A stretch of 64,000 nt of DNA from Ischnura elegans (Eukaryota > Arthropoda > Insecta > Odonata > Coenagrionidae). Numbering within the stretch: position 1 is the first letter of the stretch; every line of letters starts with the position of its first letter. The translations under genes were made by a program, and so were the position numbers. The notes under the pieces are model-generated. The model was not told the origin of the DNA and did not search any database. It saw only the letters and a list, made by a program, of their open reading frames with translations. The DNA is taken from assembly GCF_921293095.1 (NCBI RefSeq), contig NC_060252.1, positions 3,968,001-4,032,000 on the forward strand, read 5' to 3'. Positions 44,196 to 55,103 of the stretch are shown here, in pieces.

Positions 44196-44429
44196 AGGCC
44201 GTTTTACAAGGTACACGGGAATGCGTAGACTAGAGCTGCATTAATTTCTAAAGTGGCGTGGAATTGCGCGAATGCATGAACGAAATTAGAAGAGGGGCTA
44301 TTTTGCCGTCTCGCATCCACGCATTCTCGCATGTGTTCTAGCAATTCACCGCTTTACACGACGCAATTTTGATTGCGCCTTCACACGTACGTCAGACTGC
44401 GCAATTCCGTGTACCGTGTAAAACGGCCT
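44196..44429 (-). mobile_element. MITE family M, copy 4 (234 bp, TSD TAA)
   Basis: Ends AGGCCGTTTTACAAGGTACA and TACCGTGTAAAACGGCCT, flanked on both sides by TAA. Inverted relative to copy 3, only 51 bp away, and in the same relative arrangement as copies 1 and 2. Directly abuts an RTE-like tail. Confidence 0.9.
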
Positions 44430-44432
44430 TAA

Positions 44433-44560
44433 CAATATGAATGGAACATGTGAAGGATGATGTGAAAGAGAAGAAATGCGAAAAGAGAGCTGATAGGAGA
44501 AATGAGTGGAGAGCAGTCGAATCAAAAACCAATCTTAGGAGTGTTGTTGACCAGTGGTGA
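44433..44560 (+). pseudogene. RTE-like LINE extreme C-terminus
   Basis: Plus-strand reading MEHVKDDVKEKKCEKRADR, then NEWRAVESKTNLRSVVDQW and a stop near 44550. This is the typical last segment of RTE-like ORF2 (usually EQV.D.V ending in a WRA motif). Upstream sequence is separated from it by MITE copy 4. Confidence 0.65.
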
Positions 44561-47500
44561 GAAGGTATGGCAATTATTCCGAGGTCCTTTTGTTTTTCGA
44601 TGGCCTCTTTACTACTCTCACTATCAGCTCTTTGTAATCGTCACAGCCGTTTGACGGCGAATACGCCTCTCCGATTGATAATGTATCTACCAGTGATTTC
44701 GTAATACCAGGTCAGGGACTCCGATCGGAACCACCTGCCACAGCTGAATTCCTCTGGACAGCGAGGGAAGCCCAGGCTTATCTTCTGCCCCCCCCCTCCC
44801 TCACCGCCTACTACCTCTTATCTCTGAAGAAAAACGTACGCAGAAGACATGGCTCACGCCTTATCTCTCTCTTACGCACCGATTATCGTAATTCCAAGGA
44901 AAGCGTGTCACTCCCCATTTTATGGAATTTGAGTTTGTCCGGGCGGCGAATGTTCGTCGGGTGTCCTGCCGGGTGTAGCTTTGGGTTTCATCGTCTGAGT
45001 GAGTCTGTGTCTTCCGGTGTAGAGTGACGGTGCGTGCCCATGGCGGAGGCGCGCTTGCCTTGTGATTTTCCGCTTTGCATTTTACAATTAAATTGTGGCG
45101 CATTTGATTACATTGTCAGGGTTTGCTCTGCATTACAATTACACCATTAAATTTTACATAAATTTCAGATAAATTGACTAATAGCAGTTATATTATTTAT
45201 ACAATATTATTTCCAATTATTAGTTCCAATATTTTTTTAGCATTATTACATGTTTCTCTTTTGTATCATTTTTAAAAATCTAGAAATCATATTAGTCAAT
45301 TACATTTATAATGCTTTGGCTCTTTTTAAATGCAACAAAACGGTGATTAGAAGTAGGTGAAGATGTAGGACAGACTCGAATGAGAGTTACTTGGTGAGGG
45401 AGTTGTTGGGACGATTGGGCTATAAAGCCATAGCAGACAGTGTTATTATCGGTTGCTTTCAGCCTGGACTGATAAATTAGCCTGTGGAATATGAAATCAT
45501 TGTGGGAGTTTGTGGCATTTTCGAACGTAACAAGATACTGCTCGTTTAGCGGCTTTTGCTTTGGGAAGACTTATTTCATTGCGGTTTCTACGATAACGGA
45601 TTTACTCTCCAGGATTACGCAGATAAATTTGTGGAAAGTTGTTCTTGGTTCTATGTTTTGTTTGTGCGCGGTGTCAATTGTGGGCTGTGTTTTCTACATA
45701 GAGAAAAGTCTAAATGTGTAATTTTGCGCGACGTTAATTTAATTTTCCACGTCTCGGTGCGCGTGCTTTTAAAACGATTTAAGTGCGTGTGTTCCCGTTG
45801 GTGTCGTCTAACTTCCGTGATGTTGCGATTGCTGTGTCCTCAGCAATCATTGTGTTTGGGGGGTAATGTCAATATAGCTAATGGAACAATAGCGGGCAAT
45901 AGAAGATAAGTCAAGTGGGCGATCCGAACCACGCGAAGGAACTTGATCGTATGAATGAGCTTTACCAGAAAGAACCCTAACTTTAGCTGTAAATGAAAAT
46001 CATTGCAGGATCTCGCTCTTTGTGACAATTGTGTTATAACTCCATTCGCTACTTGTGATGCCTCGGTTATTTTTTGCATGCGTTTCTTTACGAATACGTT
46101 ACCATGAATTAAATACGAAGTTTGAATTTGCAGAACCACGAGATATTTGCAACCACTGCCAATCGCTCGAGAGGCATTCATTGGCCCATATCGCGAGTGT
46201 CAACCAATTCAATGCCTCAGCCTGAGAAATGGCTCGAATGATTCGAGGAGGCTATTTGCTGCAAAGGTGCTCTCGTCGGTAGGTAATCGGTGTGACTAGG
46301 ATAGGTGGACCAAGGATACAAGGGAAGACGCATTTTTTAAAGTGATCATTTGACTCATTATCCACTAACAAACCTTAACCAGTTCTTTCTTCACTTGACC
46401 CATTTTTGTGGCTCTTCTGTCCGCCTGCAGAGGCTAGGCTACGAGGCGCAGCGGAACTCCTTCTTGGACAATATAAACCCTCTTCGGCTGTGTGTCTTCT
46501 GAAGAACCTAGACGCCGCCTCGGCGTCGCGACGTACATTATTTTAAGGAATGAATGACAGCGGGAATCATATATATTATCACAGAAACGTCTTTTTCTGC
46601 CATTTCGTACACGCTCCGTTAATAGTGCTTCTACAGTGATAAATGAGATACCATTTTAAGCGTGGAATCGCTGGCTTCTTACGAAAAATACTATCTCTAT
46701 CTCATATTTCACAATTTACCCATTAATGTGACTCAAAAGTTTCCATTTTTCCATTTCGATTTCTCGCTCGGTCGATATATATCGACATTTTTGACTAAAT
46801 AAAAAAAAGGTTACAAAACCCGTTACATCCGTAAATAAACCAGAAAAAACATAACATTTGTAGGCATAAATATTTTTAAATATCTAAGACTTATGTTAAA
46901 CATTCTCTAAAAGAGACATCGTGTGTAAGGAAATTAAAACTAAATAAATTACGAACAAAGAAAAATATTGTGTTGACAGTGTTCAAGAATTATTAGGTAT
47001 CGATGGGAATTGACGACAAAAAATGAAAATAGTACGAAATGCATACAGTTATCGTACATGGGTGGGTGTTGTAACATTTTGTCCTCAAAGAAGATTTGTA
47101 AATTGTGTGCCATTATTTATTGAGTAGCAGACGCCATGATTGTTCCTATTGGTGCCAACTCTTTTGCCTGTGTTGCATTCATATGTTTATTTTGCAAGAA
47201 AACAAGTATTAAGGAAGTACTCTATGGTACACCTTATTCTCTATTAAAAAACCCATTTACACCGTATAATTAGTATAGGGACTTATTCCTTGATTGCGTG
47301 AATTTGCAAAGTTTTCGCTCAGGTTTCCGTCTGGAAGAGGATTCCGAAAGTTACCAGCGTTTAGCAATCGCGTATTTAATGTCTGTGACACTTGATCCAG
47401 CAACATATATGCTCTAATTCAAATATAAAAAAAGTGATGGCCGCATTCATTATTTGATACGTTTAATTGTTGTCCTCGAGTTTTCAATCTTTCTCATCAC

Positions 47501-47700
47501 ATCAGAAATCAAAACTATTATTGTGCGCTGATTTATTATGTTTACCTTGGCATGATGTTCAATAGCAGCGGCAGTACTTGCATTGATTTGCAATCAACAA
47601 TTTCAAATAACTATATTAAATGTAGAGGATGTTTCAGAGGAATCTGCAGTACTCTAAGTGGTGGAAGGGACGACAGTGTTGAGCATTTTTTGTGCTATAA
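44561..47700. other. Unassigned DNA
   Basis: Includes a C-run at about 44788, GC-richer DNA at 44900-45060 and AT-rich DNA after 45100. A plus-strand frame at 45556-45909 (117 codons, cysteine-rich) and a minus-strand frame at 46181-45840 (113 codons) overlap without recognisable domains. GACGCCG/CGGCGTC forms a 7-bp hairpin at 46511-46527. Confidence 0.4.
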
Positions 47701-47722
47701 ACATTGTGGTCGCATTTCCTTA

Positions 47723-47778
47723 GTTACTATGGCAACGCATACATTTTGTTGAATGGTTTTTGTAGTAACCATGGAAAC
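47723..47778. promoter_or_regulatory. Two tandem X-box-like (RFX) motifs
   Basis: GTTACTATGGCAAC at 47723-47736 and GTAACCATGGAAAC at 47765-47778, 42 bp apart and in the same orientation. Both fit the inverted-half-site pattern bound by RFX factors (GT..CC/CT AT GG.AAC). No gene start can be recognised close by. Neighbouring frames at 47552-47752 and 47753-48010 meet here and are unsupported. Confidence 0.4.
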
Positions 47779-48611
47779 GATGAATAAGGTGATGTGCAGT
47801 CATGGAACAGATCTGAAACTCGTGATGATGGTGCTTGAGATATATTCCGTTAATTTTATATTATCCACAAAGATAATGGTAGCTTATTTTTACAATGGAC
47901 TCAGAATAATCGTTGGCATTTCAACTTTTGAAGGCGTATTATTTACGATAAAAAGCTTCTTTTTCAGAGGTGACATGAAAATTTTCACAAAATTTAATTT
48001 ATTTCAGTAATCATCATTTCTCTATCATTATTTGAACGAATGATATGGGAACTAAAGTGATGTCATGACCGTTATGCAGCATTCCTAGGATGGGGAGAGA
48101 GTTGCAATTCTTCCCAGTTACCGATTAGCTACAACAATGGAAAGTAGACGCAGAGGAGAGCCAGTGAAGACGAATGAATTATCCGCTCTGTTCGGCTTTC
48201 TTTCAATAATATAAGAGCGTTTCTAGCAGAATTGGAACGAGAGCTGTGGGCAATTATCAATAATACGATTGCTCACCCATTTTTAGATAAGTTGTTCCTG
48301 ACAATGATTTCTTTAATAAAAAATTATATATTTAGTTCAATTGATGATCTGTTTAATTTGCTTAAGTGTCTCAGAAATATTGAAATAATATTTTTACTCG
48401 TTAAATAAGCTGTTAAAAATGACCGCTACGGACTTCGACACACATCTAAACACGTCTAAATCGGACAATTTTTTAGCATACTTATATTAAGATAAGTTTG
48501 TCATTCCGAACTGTCTCTCCTACATTCTTTATTCTGATTAACAACTCATTCACTCTTTTAACTTAAATTCATACAATAAAGATTTCATGTCACCCCAGAG
48601 AGAGAGATCGA

Positions 48612-48884
48612 GTGGATTTCGATCTGGAGGAGGAGTTGAGGGGCTCCACGTCCACTCCAGTGGTTGATATAGCTACTTCCTATTCAGATGACAACATATC
48701 ACTTGGCGAAGGCAATGAGCCCGAGCTGCTACTGGAAAGTCTTCGACAAGCACTGGTAGTTCATCCTGAAGGGACCGATGGTCTGTTCTCCCGGTCAGAT
48801 GACCTTTGGGGCCCGATGGACTGCTTTCCAAGAACTACACACAAAATGTTCACCGAAAAAACTTGGCTGGAAGCTCGTCTCTAG
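48612..48884 (+). CDS. Unrecognised acidic small ORF (90 aa)
   Basis: Frame begins MDFDLEEELRG and contains SDDNISLGEGNEPELLLESL, strongly acidic. The rest (FSRSDDLWGPMDC, then WLEARL) is mixed. No domain, signal peptide or membrane segment is visible, and flanking DNA is AT-rich with no exon signals I trust. It could be an N-terminal remnant of a transposon protein, a small gene or chance. I list it because its composition differs from neighbouring spurious frames. Confidence 0.15.
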   Translation: MDFDLEEELRGSTSTPVVDIATSYSDDNISLGEGNEPELLLESLRQALVVHPEGTDGLFSRSDDLWGPMDCFPRTTHKMFTEKTWLEARL

Positions 48885-49199
48885 CTTAGCATTGGGATTA
48901 CACTCAGCCCCATACGTAGTGCCTATTCCGGGAATTATCCACTCCTTCCCTCGCTAACGTTACTTCGTCCGAAATCAAAGTGTGTGATTAGGATTCATTA
49001 TTATTACTTAGCTACTAGCAAAAATTTAGCCTTGCTCCATAGTCACGCTCTTCAAAGTTTTGCACGGTGTGGAGATGGAAATAATAGAATCATTGGGAGT
49101 GGAATGTTATTGAATCAAATCAGCGACTCTGTTTGTAATGCCTCTGCATGATCCAGTACTTAGCCACTTTCTCGGTCCGTGCATATGAGATCCAGCGAC

Positions 49200-49425
49200 G
49201 AAAGACTGAATCCGAGAACTTAATGAAACACGAAGAAAATCTGTGCGATTCATCGGAGAGAGGTGCGAGCAAAGGGAAAGCGGGACACGGCTATTGTAAG
49301 AGTTAGGCTGGGATGAAGCCTCGGAGATTGCGCGCCAGTCTTCGATTGCAATTTAGAATGGGTGTCTTTGAGAGCGACGCGAAGAACACAATGGTTAAAC
49401 TTTGCTACAATTCCATGTCAGAAAT
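49200..49425 (+). pseudogene. LINE RT C-terminal fragment, plus strand
   Basis: DNA is similar to the 3' end of the 7930-9835 ORF. GACTGAATCCGAGAACTTAAT corresponds to the LIRELNK region. Farther on, AGTTAGGCTGGGATGAAGCC and GCGCGCCAGTC match the SELGWEPLETLRLRARL region. Heavily substituted with frame breaks. Confidence 0.62.
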
Positions 49426-50799
49426 TTAGTGAGATGACTGATTGTACTTAGCCGAACGGATTCGAAAAGGAATTCCTTTCCCCAAAAAACAATTAAGGAC
49501 TATAAAGTATGATCATCGTAGGCGCATCTCCTTTTTGTTTGCGAACGGCGTGACATCCCTCGCCACACACCTATTAAGGCAGCTTAATGCGGGTGAGGCA
49601 GATTATTACGCAAATGCCCCTCATATATGTATACTACTCCCCAGCCATACTTGGAACGCATACTGTCGTTTCCCGTACTCATTCCTAAGTGTCCACGTTT
49701 CGTAAAGCTCCGTAAAGCGCTACACTCCCAATCAAACTTTTCCCTGGCCTTTTCTTCTCGCTGTAATGACGTCAAGAAGGAGAAAAAGTACGGGCGAAGT
49801 TTGATGCAAATTGTATTGTTGTTCCAAGATGAAAACCCGGCACAGACTTTGTCTTCGCAGATCCCCAACCATTGGAGATGTGTTGGAACGGAGGATTGCG
49901 CGCTTATTGTATGACCGTACTTATTCTTTTCGGGTGTTCGCCGCGTTGATTCATTTTGTGAGAGAAGTGCCTTTTAACCGTTGAAGGTAACGGATGACCG
50001 GGATCTAGATTAAAGGTCTCTGTTTATTCACTATTCCGATAGGGAGCTACTTATTTTCTCTGGCAATTACTTAATTTCTCTTTTTGGGGAGACCGTGTGA
50101 TTAGAGGCCTCCACGGAATCAGTGACCGTATCTCCTGCTAGATTCAACGTTTCAACGGATCTCCCATCAAACGAGATCGTATTCCCGTCCGCGCGACCAA
50201 ATAATGTCGCATTAGGAGATGATGTTCAATTTATTCACGACATGCAGACGCTGGCTGGAAGGCAGGCGAAAACGTTGTCCCCCCCAGAAGCAAACACCCA
50301 GGGACGATAAAAACGTTCATTCGGAGATGATTTTCTTTGCTGTAAATTCGAAAAACCCATTTTTTTCAAACATTCCTAGCTGGGTATCATTTCGCATGTA
50401 ATTCTCGTAATCTCTAGGGATAAATCAGTGAAAAAACTTAGAGACTTCGTGTCGGGTGCGGGTGATTGGCTCCATGAGGAAATCAAAAGAGGAAGGCAAG
50501 CCTATTACAATCAGAAGTATTCTTTTTTAACTTATCAACGAAAAAATACTGAAACATGCGTTGCATTATCCCTTCTGATCCAGTATTCGATTGCCTTAGG
50601 TGATGATAAGGAGAGCAAGTCATAATGTAACGGAAATTCTTCATTTCCCTTTAATGACCTCCAGCAGTCTGTTGAAACTTTATACAGCTGTCTGATGAAA
50701 GATGCATTGAAGTCCAAAGAGGAGCGAAAGAGGCCTGAGATAAATTTCGCCCGCATCACTTGTTTACATTTGATCCATTTCTCTCACACATGCGATCGT
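49426..50799. other. Unassigned DNA
   Basis: Frames of up to 95 codons overlap on both strands at 49584-49914, none with recognisable motifs. No shared repeat was seen before the family A copy at 50800. Confidence 0.4.
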
Positions 50800-51443
50800 A
50801 ATAGGGTGGTTTCCTTTTTTTTTTATTGCCTAAATCGAAAGATTATTACTCCTTTAGTACGGATTTCACGCTCTTAGATTTTTAAATGACGATATCTATT
50901 TTTCGCGATTTAATGAAAAGAGAAAAATTTCAAGCGCGCGAAAACGCGACGCCTAAGTATGAATGCTGGGAAAAGCCCGTGTGACGTCATTCTGGTCACC
51001 TTGGTGCGATGCTCTGAGCCCCAATATGATGCAGGCTGCTATCAGGTAGCAGAGTACCCTGCTAGATGGTAGCGCTTGGCTTCAATAACGATTATTAATA
51101 CCTAATCAAACGAAGAAAACTTTCCGACCTTAGCCAGTTTTAGTAGGTGATAATTAAGGCATGTTTCCCTGAGCTCTGTTCCTCATGCATGCATTGGTAA
51201 TCTCAGACGATGTGAAACTCCTATCTACTCGTTTAGAAACTAGATCCCTGTGATGTCACGTGGAGTGGCATCGCATTGGCTCCAATCTGGCCTTTTTCAA
51301 ATGAGGTTAAAATTGACCGTTGCCATTTGTCTAATTTGGGATTTCTAAAACCAAATAATGCGTATATTATGAATACACTAATGGTGGGTAACGAATCGCA
51401 ATCAATGCCGTTCGTTTTCTTTGATGAAGGAAACTACCCTATT
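50800..51443 (+). repeat. Dispersed repeat family A, full-length copy 3
   Basis: Runs from AATAGGGTGGTTTCC to GGAAACTACCCTATT, 644 bp, collinear with copies 1 and 2 and closest to copy 2 in the AATATGATGCAGGCTGCTATC segment. Here the CRE core has changed to GTGATGTCAC while the E-box CACGTG is intact. Confidence 0.83.
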
Positions 51444-51951
51444 GTGCCCTATGAATTGATGCGAACAGAAATGAATTACTCTGGCTCCAAAAAATTTTTA
51501 ATGTCAAAATGTAATTTCTTGCTTATGTCCTCTCGTCTCTAGTTATATGCCTGCAGTACTTGTTTTGTTCTGTGGTGTACCGCGGCTCCTTGTGTCAAGG
51601 TCCATCTTCCGGGGTTTCCGTCGAGTCGGTTAACTTTTCATGACGGCAGTTGGTCCCCTGTCCTCCTCACAATCAGATGTTAATTGATCGATTATGCCTG
51701 TTATGTCGACACGATTCTAATTAAGCAACGGGAACCCGGAAGATGGACGCTGCTACAAATTTTCGCTTGATAGTGACAATCTTGAAAAATAAGTTTTTTC
51801 AATGTATACCTCTTTGGATAATTTGAATAATTGTTTTTCTTTTAGCAAAATTCTGAAAGAATATGCGAATGGCCTGAATTTCATGATATTCCTTTGACGT
51901 CACTTGAACTTAATCGCATCATTTAGCATAAAGCCTTCTCTTATGTTGCAG

Positions 51952-52073
51952 ACGGCTGCGCTGCTCGACGGTCCAATTGTGAACCAGCGACTGTAATTGA
52001 CCGGAATACGCGTGGCTGCCCTGTCGCTATGGAGACAGCCATGGCAGCACTCGAGCGACACTCGGCGAACACG
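51952..52073 (+). CDS. Candidate host exon with acceptor, start codon and donor
   Basis: Preceded by a pyrimidine-rich acceptor, TTCTCTTATGTTGCAG, ending at 51951, and followed by the donor ACG|GTGAGTAC after 52073. The 122-bp exon is GC-richer than its surroundings and open throughout in one frame (phase 2 at the left edge). An in-frame ATG at 52029 gives METAMAALERHSANT before the donor, in phase 0. Either an internal coding exon or a 5' exon carrying the start codon is possible. The two other frames contain stops. No partner exon is recognisable in the window and the 40 residues match nothing I know. Confidence 0.35.
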
Positions 52074-52288
52074 GTGAGTACAAGAAGCTTCCTAGTCTTT
52101 CCTGCATTTGCACCCGTGGAAATGAAACATGATGATCTAATTTTTTATGGCTTATAATGGAAAAACCATCGTCTTATTTATGACCCACATGTTTTCCCGG
52201 TGAGTGCGTGAGCTTCCAAAATTTTCGACTAGCGATGGGATGTTTTGGTTGAACTTGTTGCATTTAATTTTATGTCACCGGACAAGGA

Positions 52289-52303
52289 GGGGGGGGGGGG
52301 GGG
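52289..52303 (+). repeat. Poly-G run (15 G)
   Basis: Fifteen guanines after GGACAAGGA. 52074-53150 otherwise shows no gene or repeat I can support. Confidence 0.8.
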
Positions 52304-53161
52304 ACAAAGGCGTATTCAACTCCGGACCCTCCTCCTTAGCCAGCTTTTCTCCAAACAAATTAGAATACACTCACGACGATTGAAAAAATGTCAATGTAAT
52401 CCCGTTTTTCACTCTTGTCAAATAGGTATCAACGTGTAAATTTTCAAATTTATAATTGGTTGGGCGGTTAAATTGGTGTGGAAAATTACCACGATTGTTT
52501 GTATCTTATGGAAATGTTATTCTTCGAGGTGATCTCGATCTGAAACCGCCGCTCGATGGCCAAAAATTACTCTGCACGTTACATCTCGCACCGATTCGGT
52601 TTTTAAAACTTAGTTTGCGGCGAAGGTGAGAAGTTCGAAAGGCGGAAATGCGAGAAGAAAGCATTCAGACGCCATCAATCCCGATAATCATTGCGACGAA
52701 TTTATGATTTCTCTTAGGAGAAATAAGTTTTTTCCAAAGCTGTAATTCTAACCGTAGAAATAATTAACTTGTCATTAGATGTATCGTATGGAAGTGCGCG
52801 AGGTGTTTCTCTGGTATATATTTTCTCCTCCGATGTTACGTTTTTTCTTCGCGTGATGAGGGACCGAGGCAAGCGAAGAAAACTGACATTTTTTCCTTAA
52901 ACTGCGGATATTGTTTATTTACTGCGTGCGAAGGCACTTTGTAATTTCATGATAAACATTAGTCGCACAGAAATATGCTCCGAATTCTGTTAATCGTAGC
53001 GAAATTTGGCTATAATCCGCGGGACGCATACCTGGAATGCATCCTATTACGATAAGTGAATCCTTGCATAATGAATAGAAAAATCGTGAAAGCGCACCCT
53101 GAAAATAAGGGAATGAACTGGGTGGAAGCTGCCTCCCGACAAAGGCATTAAGTTTTCCCAA

Positions 53162-53365
53162 CAGGGGCGGATCCAGGATTTCTTTCTGGGGGGCACAATC
53201 AAGGCCGTATCCAGGATTTTGTTCTGGGGGGGGGGGGGGGCACAAGGATACCTCGTAATACAAAAACGAACGCAATGATAATGGGACCGTATTAAAAATA
53301 TTGCATATTTTTTAAGGGTCTGGGGGGGGGCACGTGCCCCCGTGCCCCCCCTAGATTCGCCTATG
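53162..53365 (-). mobile_element. hAT-like MITE family H, copy 1 (204 bp, 8-bp TSD)
   Basis: Ends CAGGGGCGGATCCAGGATTT and ...CCCTAGATTCGCCTATG form imperfect terminal inverted repeats. Flanking octamers TTTCCCAA (53154-53161) and TTTCCCGA (53366-53373) agree at seven of eight positions. Reverse complement of 54197-54396. Includes a long G-run and the palindromic GGGGGCACGTGCCCCC near 53328. Non-coding. An 8-bp duplication with CAG-type ends indicates hAT. Confidence 0.9.
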
Positions 53366-53579
53366 TTTCCCGAAATACATAAATTGCCAATGAGGAAACT
53401 CATGATCGTTTGTGGCTCGGCGAACTTTAGCATTTCTTTCTTCGCTCTTACGAATTGGGAATGGCATTGATTCAGGAACTCAATCCAGGAGAAATAATGC
53501 GTCAACAGGACTCTTCCTTTATATCTTTCCCTTATGTGCTGTGCTATTTGCCGCACAGGATTCGGTGGTTTTTGTGTGA

Positions 53580-53945
53580 CGGCGAGGCAAGGGCCATTAG
53601 AATGGCGGATCATGAGGAGTGCGCTTCCAAACTCTGTCACCGCCTTGGGAAGAGGAAGAAGGTTCTCGAATGCTTTGGGCCGTTGGGATCGAGCGCCACT
53701 CACTCGACTCGAATGGCGCGTGGCTCGGTCGCGTGCCTCTCAATATGGCGGCGGCGCGCACGCCTCTATCGGGAGCCATCTCGCGAGCGGATCGCGTCGT
53801 AAACAATGCATTGGGCCGTGCGAATCGTGGCGTTCCTCATTTATTGTTGTTCGCCGCGTGGGAAGTCATTTTCACTCAATTGTTTCTTTCGGAGCAGCCG
53901 TGTCCCTCGGAGTCGCGCCATTTTCGGGCTGAATGGAAATAGCAG
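53580..53945 (+). promoter_or_regulatory. CpG-rich block with CAATATGGCGGC motif
   Basis: GC- and CpG-rich relative to its flanks, with overlapping frames on both strands. CTCAATATGGCGGCGGCGCG near 53740 matches the AANATGGCG pattern of YY1/Pho sites that often overlap start codons. From that ATG a frame of about 65 codons runs to a stop at 53942 without recognisable domains. I see a possible promoter or first exon, not a proven gene. Confidence 0.25.
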
Positions 53946-54196
53946 TGTTTGCCATCAAGTATTCAAAAAAACTATCCCAACAAATAAAGTGGAGCCTCTA
54001 TCGCTTTCGTTGACAATTTATCTCGTGGTATATTATTCCATGTCTCGTTGCGACGACGGACATTCAACACGGAGGCGCGTCAATCGACTTAAAAAAAAAA
54101 AACACTTAAAAGAAGAAGCAATTTTCTGGCTACCAAAATACTCTCTCCAATTAGCTTCGGTCCATTCCACGATGCGTTTTCATGTTCGTGTACGTA

Positions 54197-54396
54197 CATA
54201 GGCGGATCGAGGGGGGGGGGCACGGGGGCACGTGCCCCCCCCCAGACCCTCAAAAATATGCAAGATTTTTAATACGGTCCCATTATGATTGCGTTCGTTT
54301 TGTATTACGAGGTATCGTTGTGCCCCACCCAGAACAAAATCCTGGATACCGCCTTGCTTGTGCCCCTCCCAGAAAAAAATCCTGGATCCGCCCCTG
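54197..54396 (+). mobile_element. hAT-like MITE family H, copy 2 (200 bp, perfect 8-bp TSD)
   Basis: Ends CATAGGCGGATCGAGGGGG and ATCCTGGATCCGCCCCTG. The octamer TGTACGTA lies immediately on each side (54189-54196 and 54397-54404). Inverted relative to copy 1, 831 bp away. The perfect duplication implies a younger insertion than copy 1. 54405-54580 holds nothing I can name. Confidence 0.93.
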
Positions 54397-54583
54397 TGTA
54401 CGTAATATGGTAACATAGTGACACGGAGGACATTTGTTTACTTTCCACGCTAAGGGTAGGGTTTTAAGAGCGGATTTTTCATATTTAGTTCGAAATGTAT
54501 TTTTTATTTGTTTCCCGTAGCAGTGGATTTGTTATTCATCAAGCGTGCTGTGGGAAAATTGGCAATAAAAAAGCAAAAATAAG

Positions 54584-54672
54584 GTGGTACTCGTCCGGCC
54601 TCACATTGAATATCGCCGTGAACGATGGGATTCGACGAAGAGAGGCTTTATCCGTGCAATTGAGATAGCTTT
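54584..54672 (+). pseudogene. Short LINE RT fragment
   Basis: Plus strand reads LVRPHIEYR.E.WDSTKRGFIR, matching the LVRPHLEYA.SVWDPVQKDLIREL segment of the 7930-9835 ORF. Under 100 bp survive; flanks are unrelated. Confidence 0.6.
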
Positions 54673-54957
54673 AGCAATTATGAGTAGATAGTTTTCATAA
54701 CAAACATAATTTTGGATCCTCGCCTCATTAGTATAGGTCCAACAGGAACGAAAAATTAAGAAAGGTATTTTGCTGTAAGGAGAGGTAGCCGTAAGAAATC
54801 GTTTTCTCCAAACAATAAAGAAATGAAGAAAAAATAAATGCAGTTCAGATTTGGTCAGTTCGTCTCAGTAACTTTTCTGTTGACTACTGTTATCCTCTAT
54901 TTGTTCATCTTGGAATCTTGTATGATGTTGGGCACGATATGGTGGAAGTTCTTAATA

Positions 54958-55103
54958 TTATTAAAATAAGACATTGCAATATTTCCACTGAGTTTTATGA
55001 TCACACAACGCGTTTCGTCGTTTGATAATGTTGTTTGTGACGACGAAACGCGTTGTGTAATAATAAAACTCGGTGGAAATATTGCAATGTCTTATTTTAA
55101 TAA
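54958..55103. repeat. Large palindrome, 63-bp arms with 20-bp spacer
   Basis: Arms 54958-55020 and 55041-55103 are near-perfect reverse complements. They run from TTATTAAAATAAGACATTGC to CGCGTTTCGTCG, with a few mismatches around GATCACACAACG. The spacer is TTTGATAATG plus TTGTTTGTGA. Similarity continues weakly outward (GTGGAA.TT on both sides). Could be two inverted retroelement 3' ends or a foldback transposon. No frame survives. Confidence 0.85.

Noticed and set aside
21219..44429. CRISPR array (recurring near-identical units)
   Set aside because: The recurring units are transposon copies with terminal inverted repeats and target duplications, not short repeats with regular unique spacers.
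47552..48010. Two abutting plus-strand frames as one gene
   Set aside because: The first ends at a stop directly before the second, no domains are visible, and AT-rich surroundings lack splice signals.
53047..53703. 218-codon open frame on the minus strand
   Set aside because: It runs straight through MITE H1 and into the CpG-rich block, so its openness comes from composition. No domain is recognisable.
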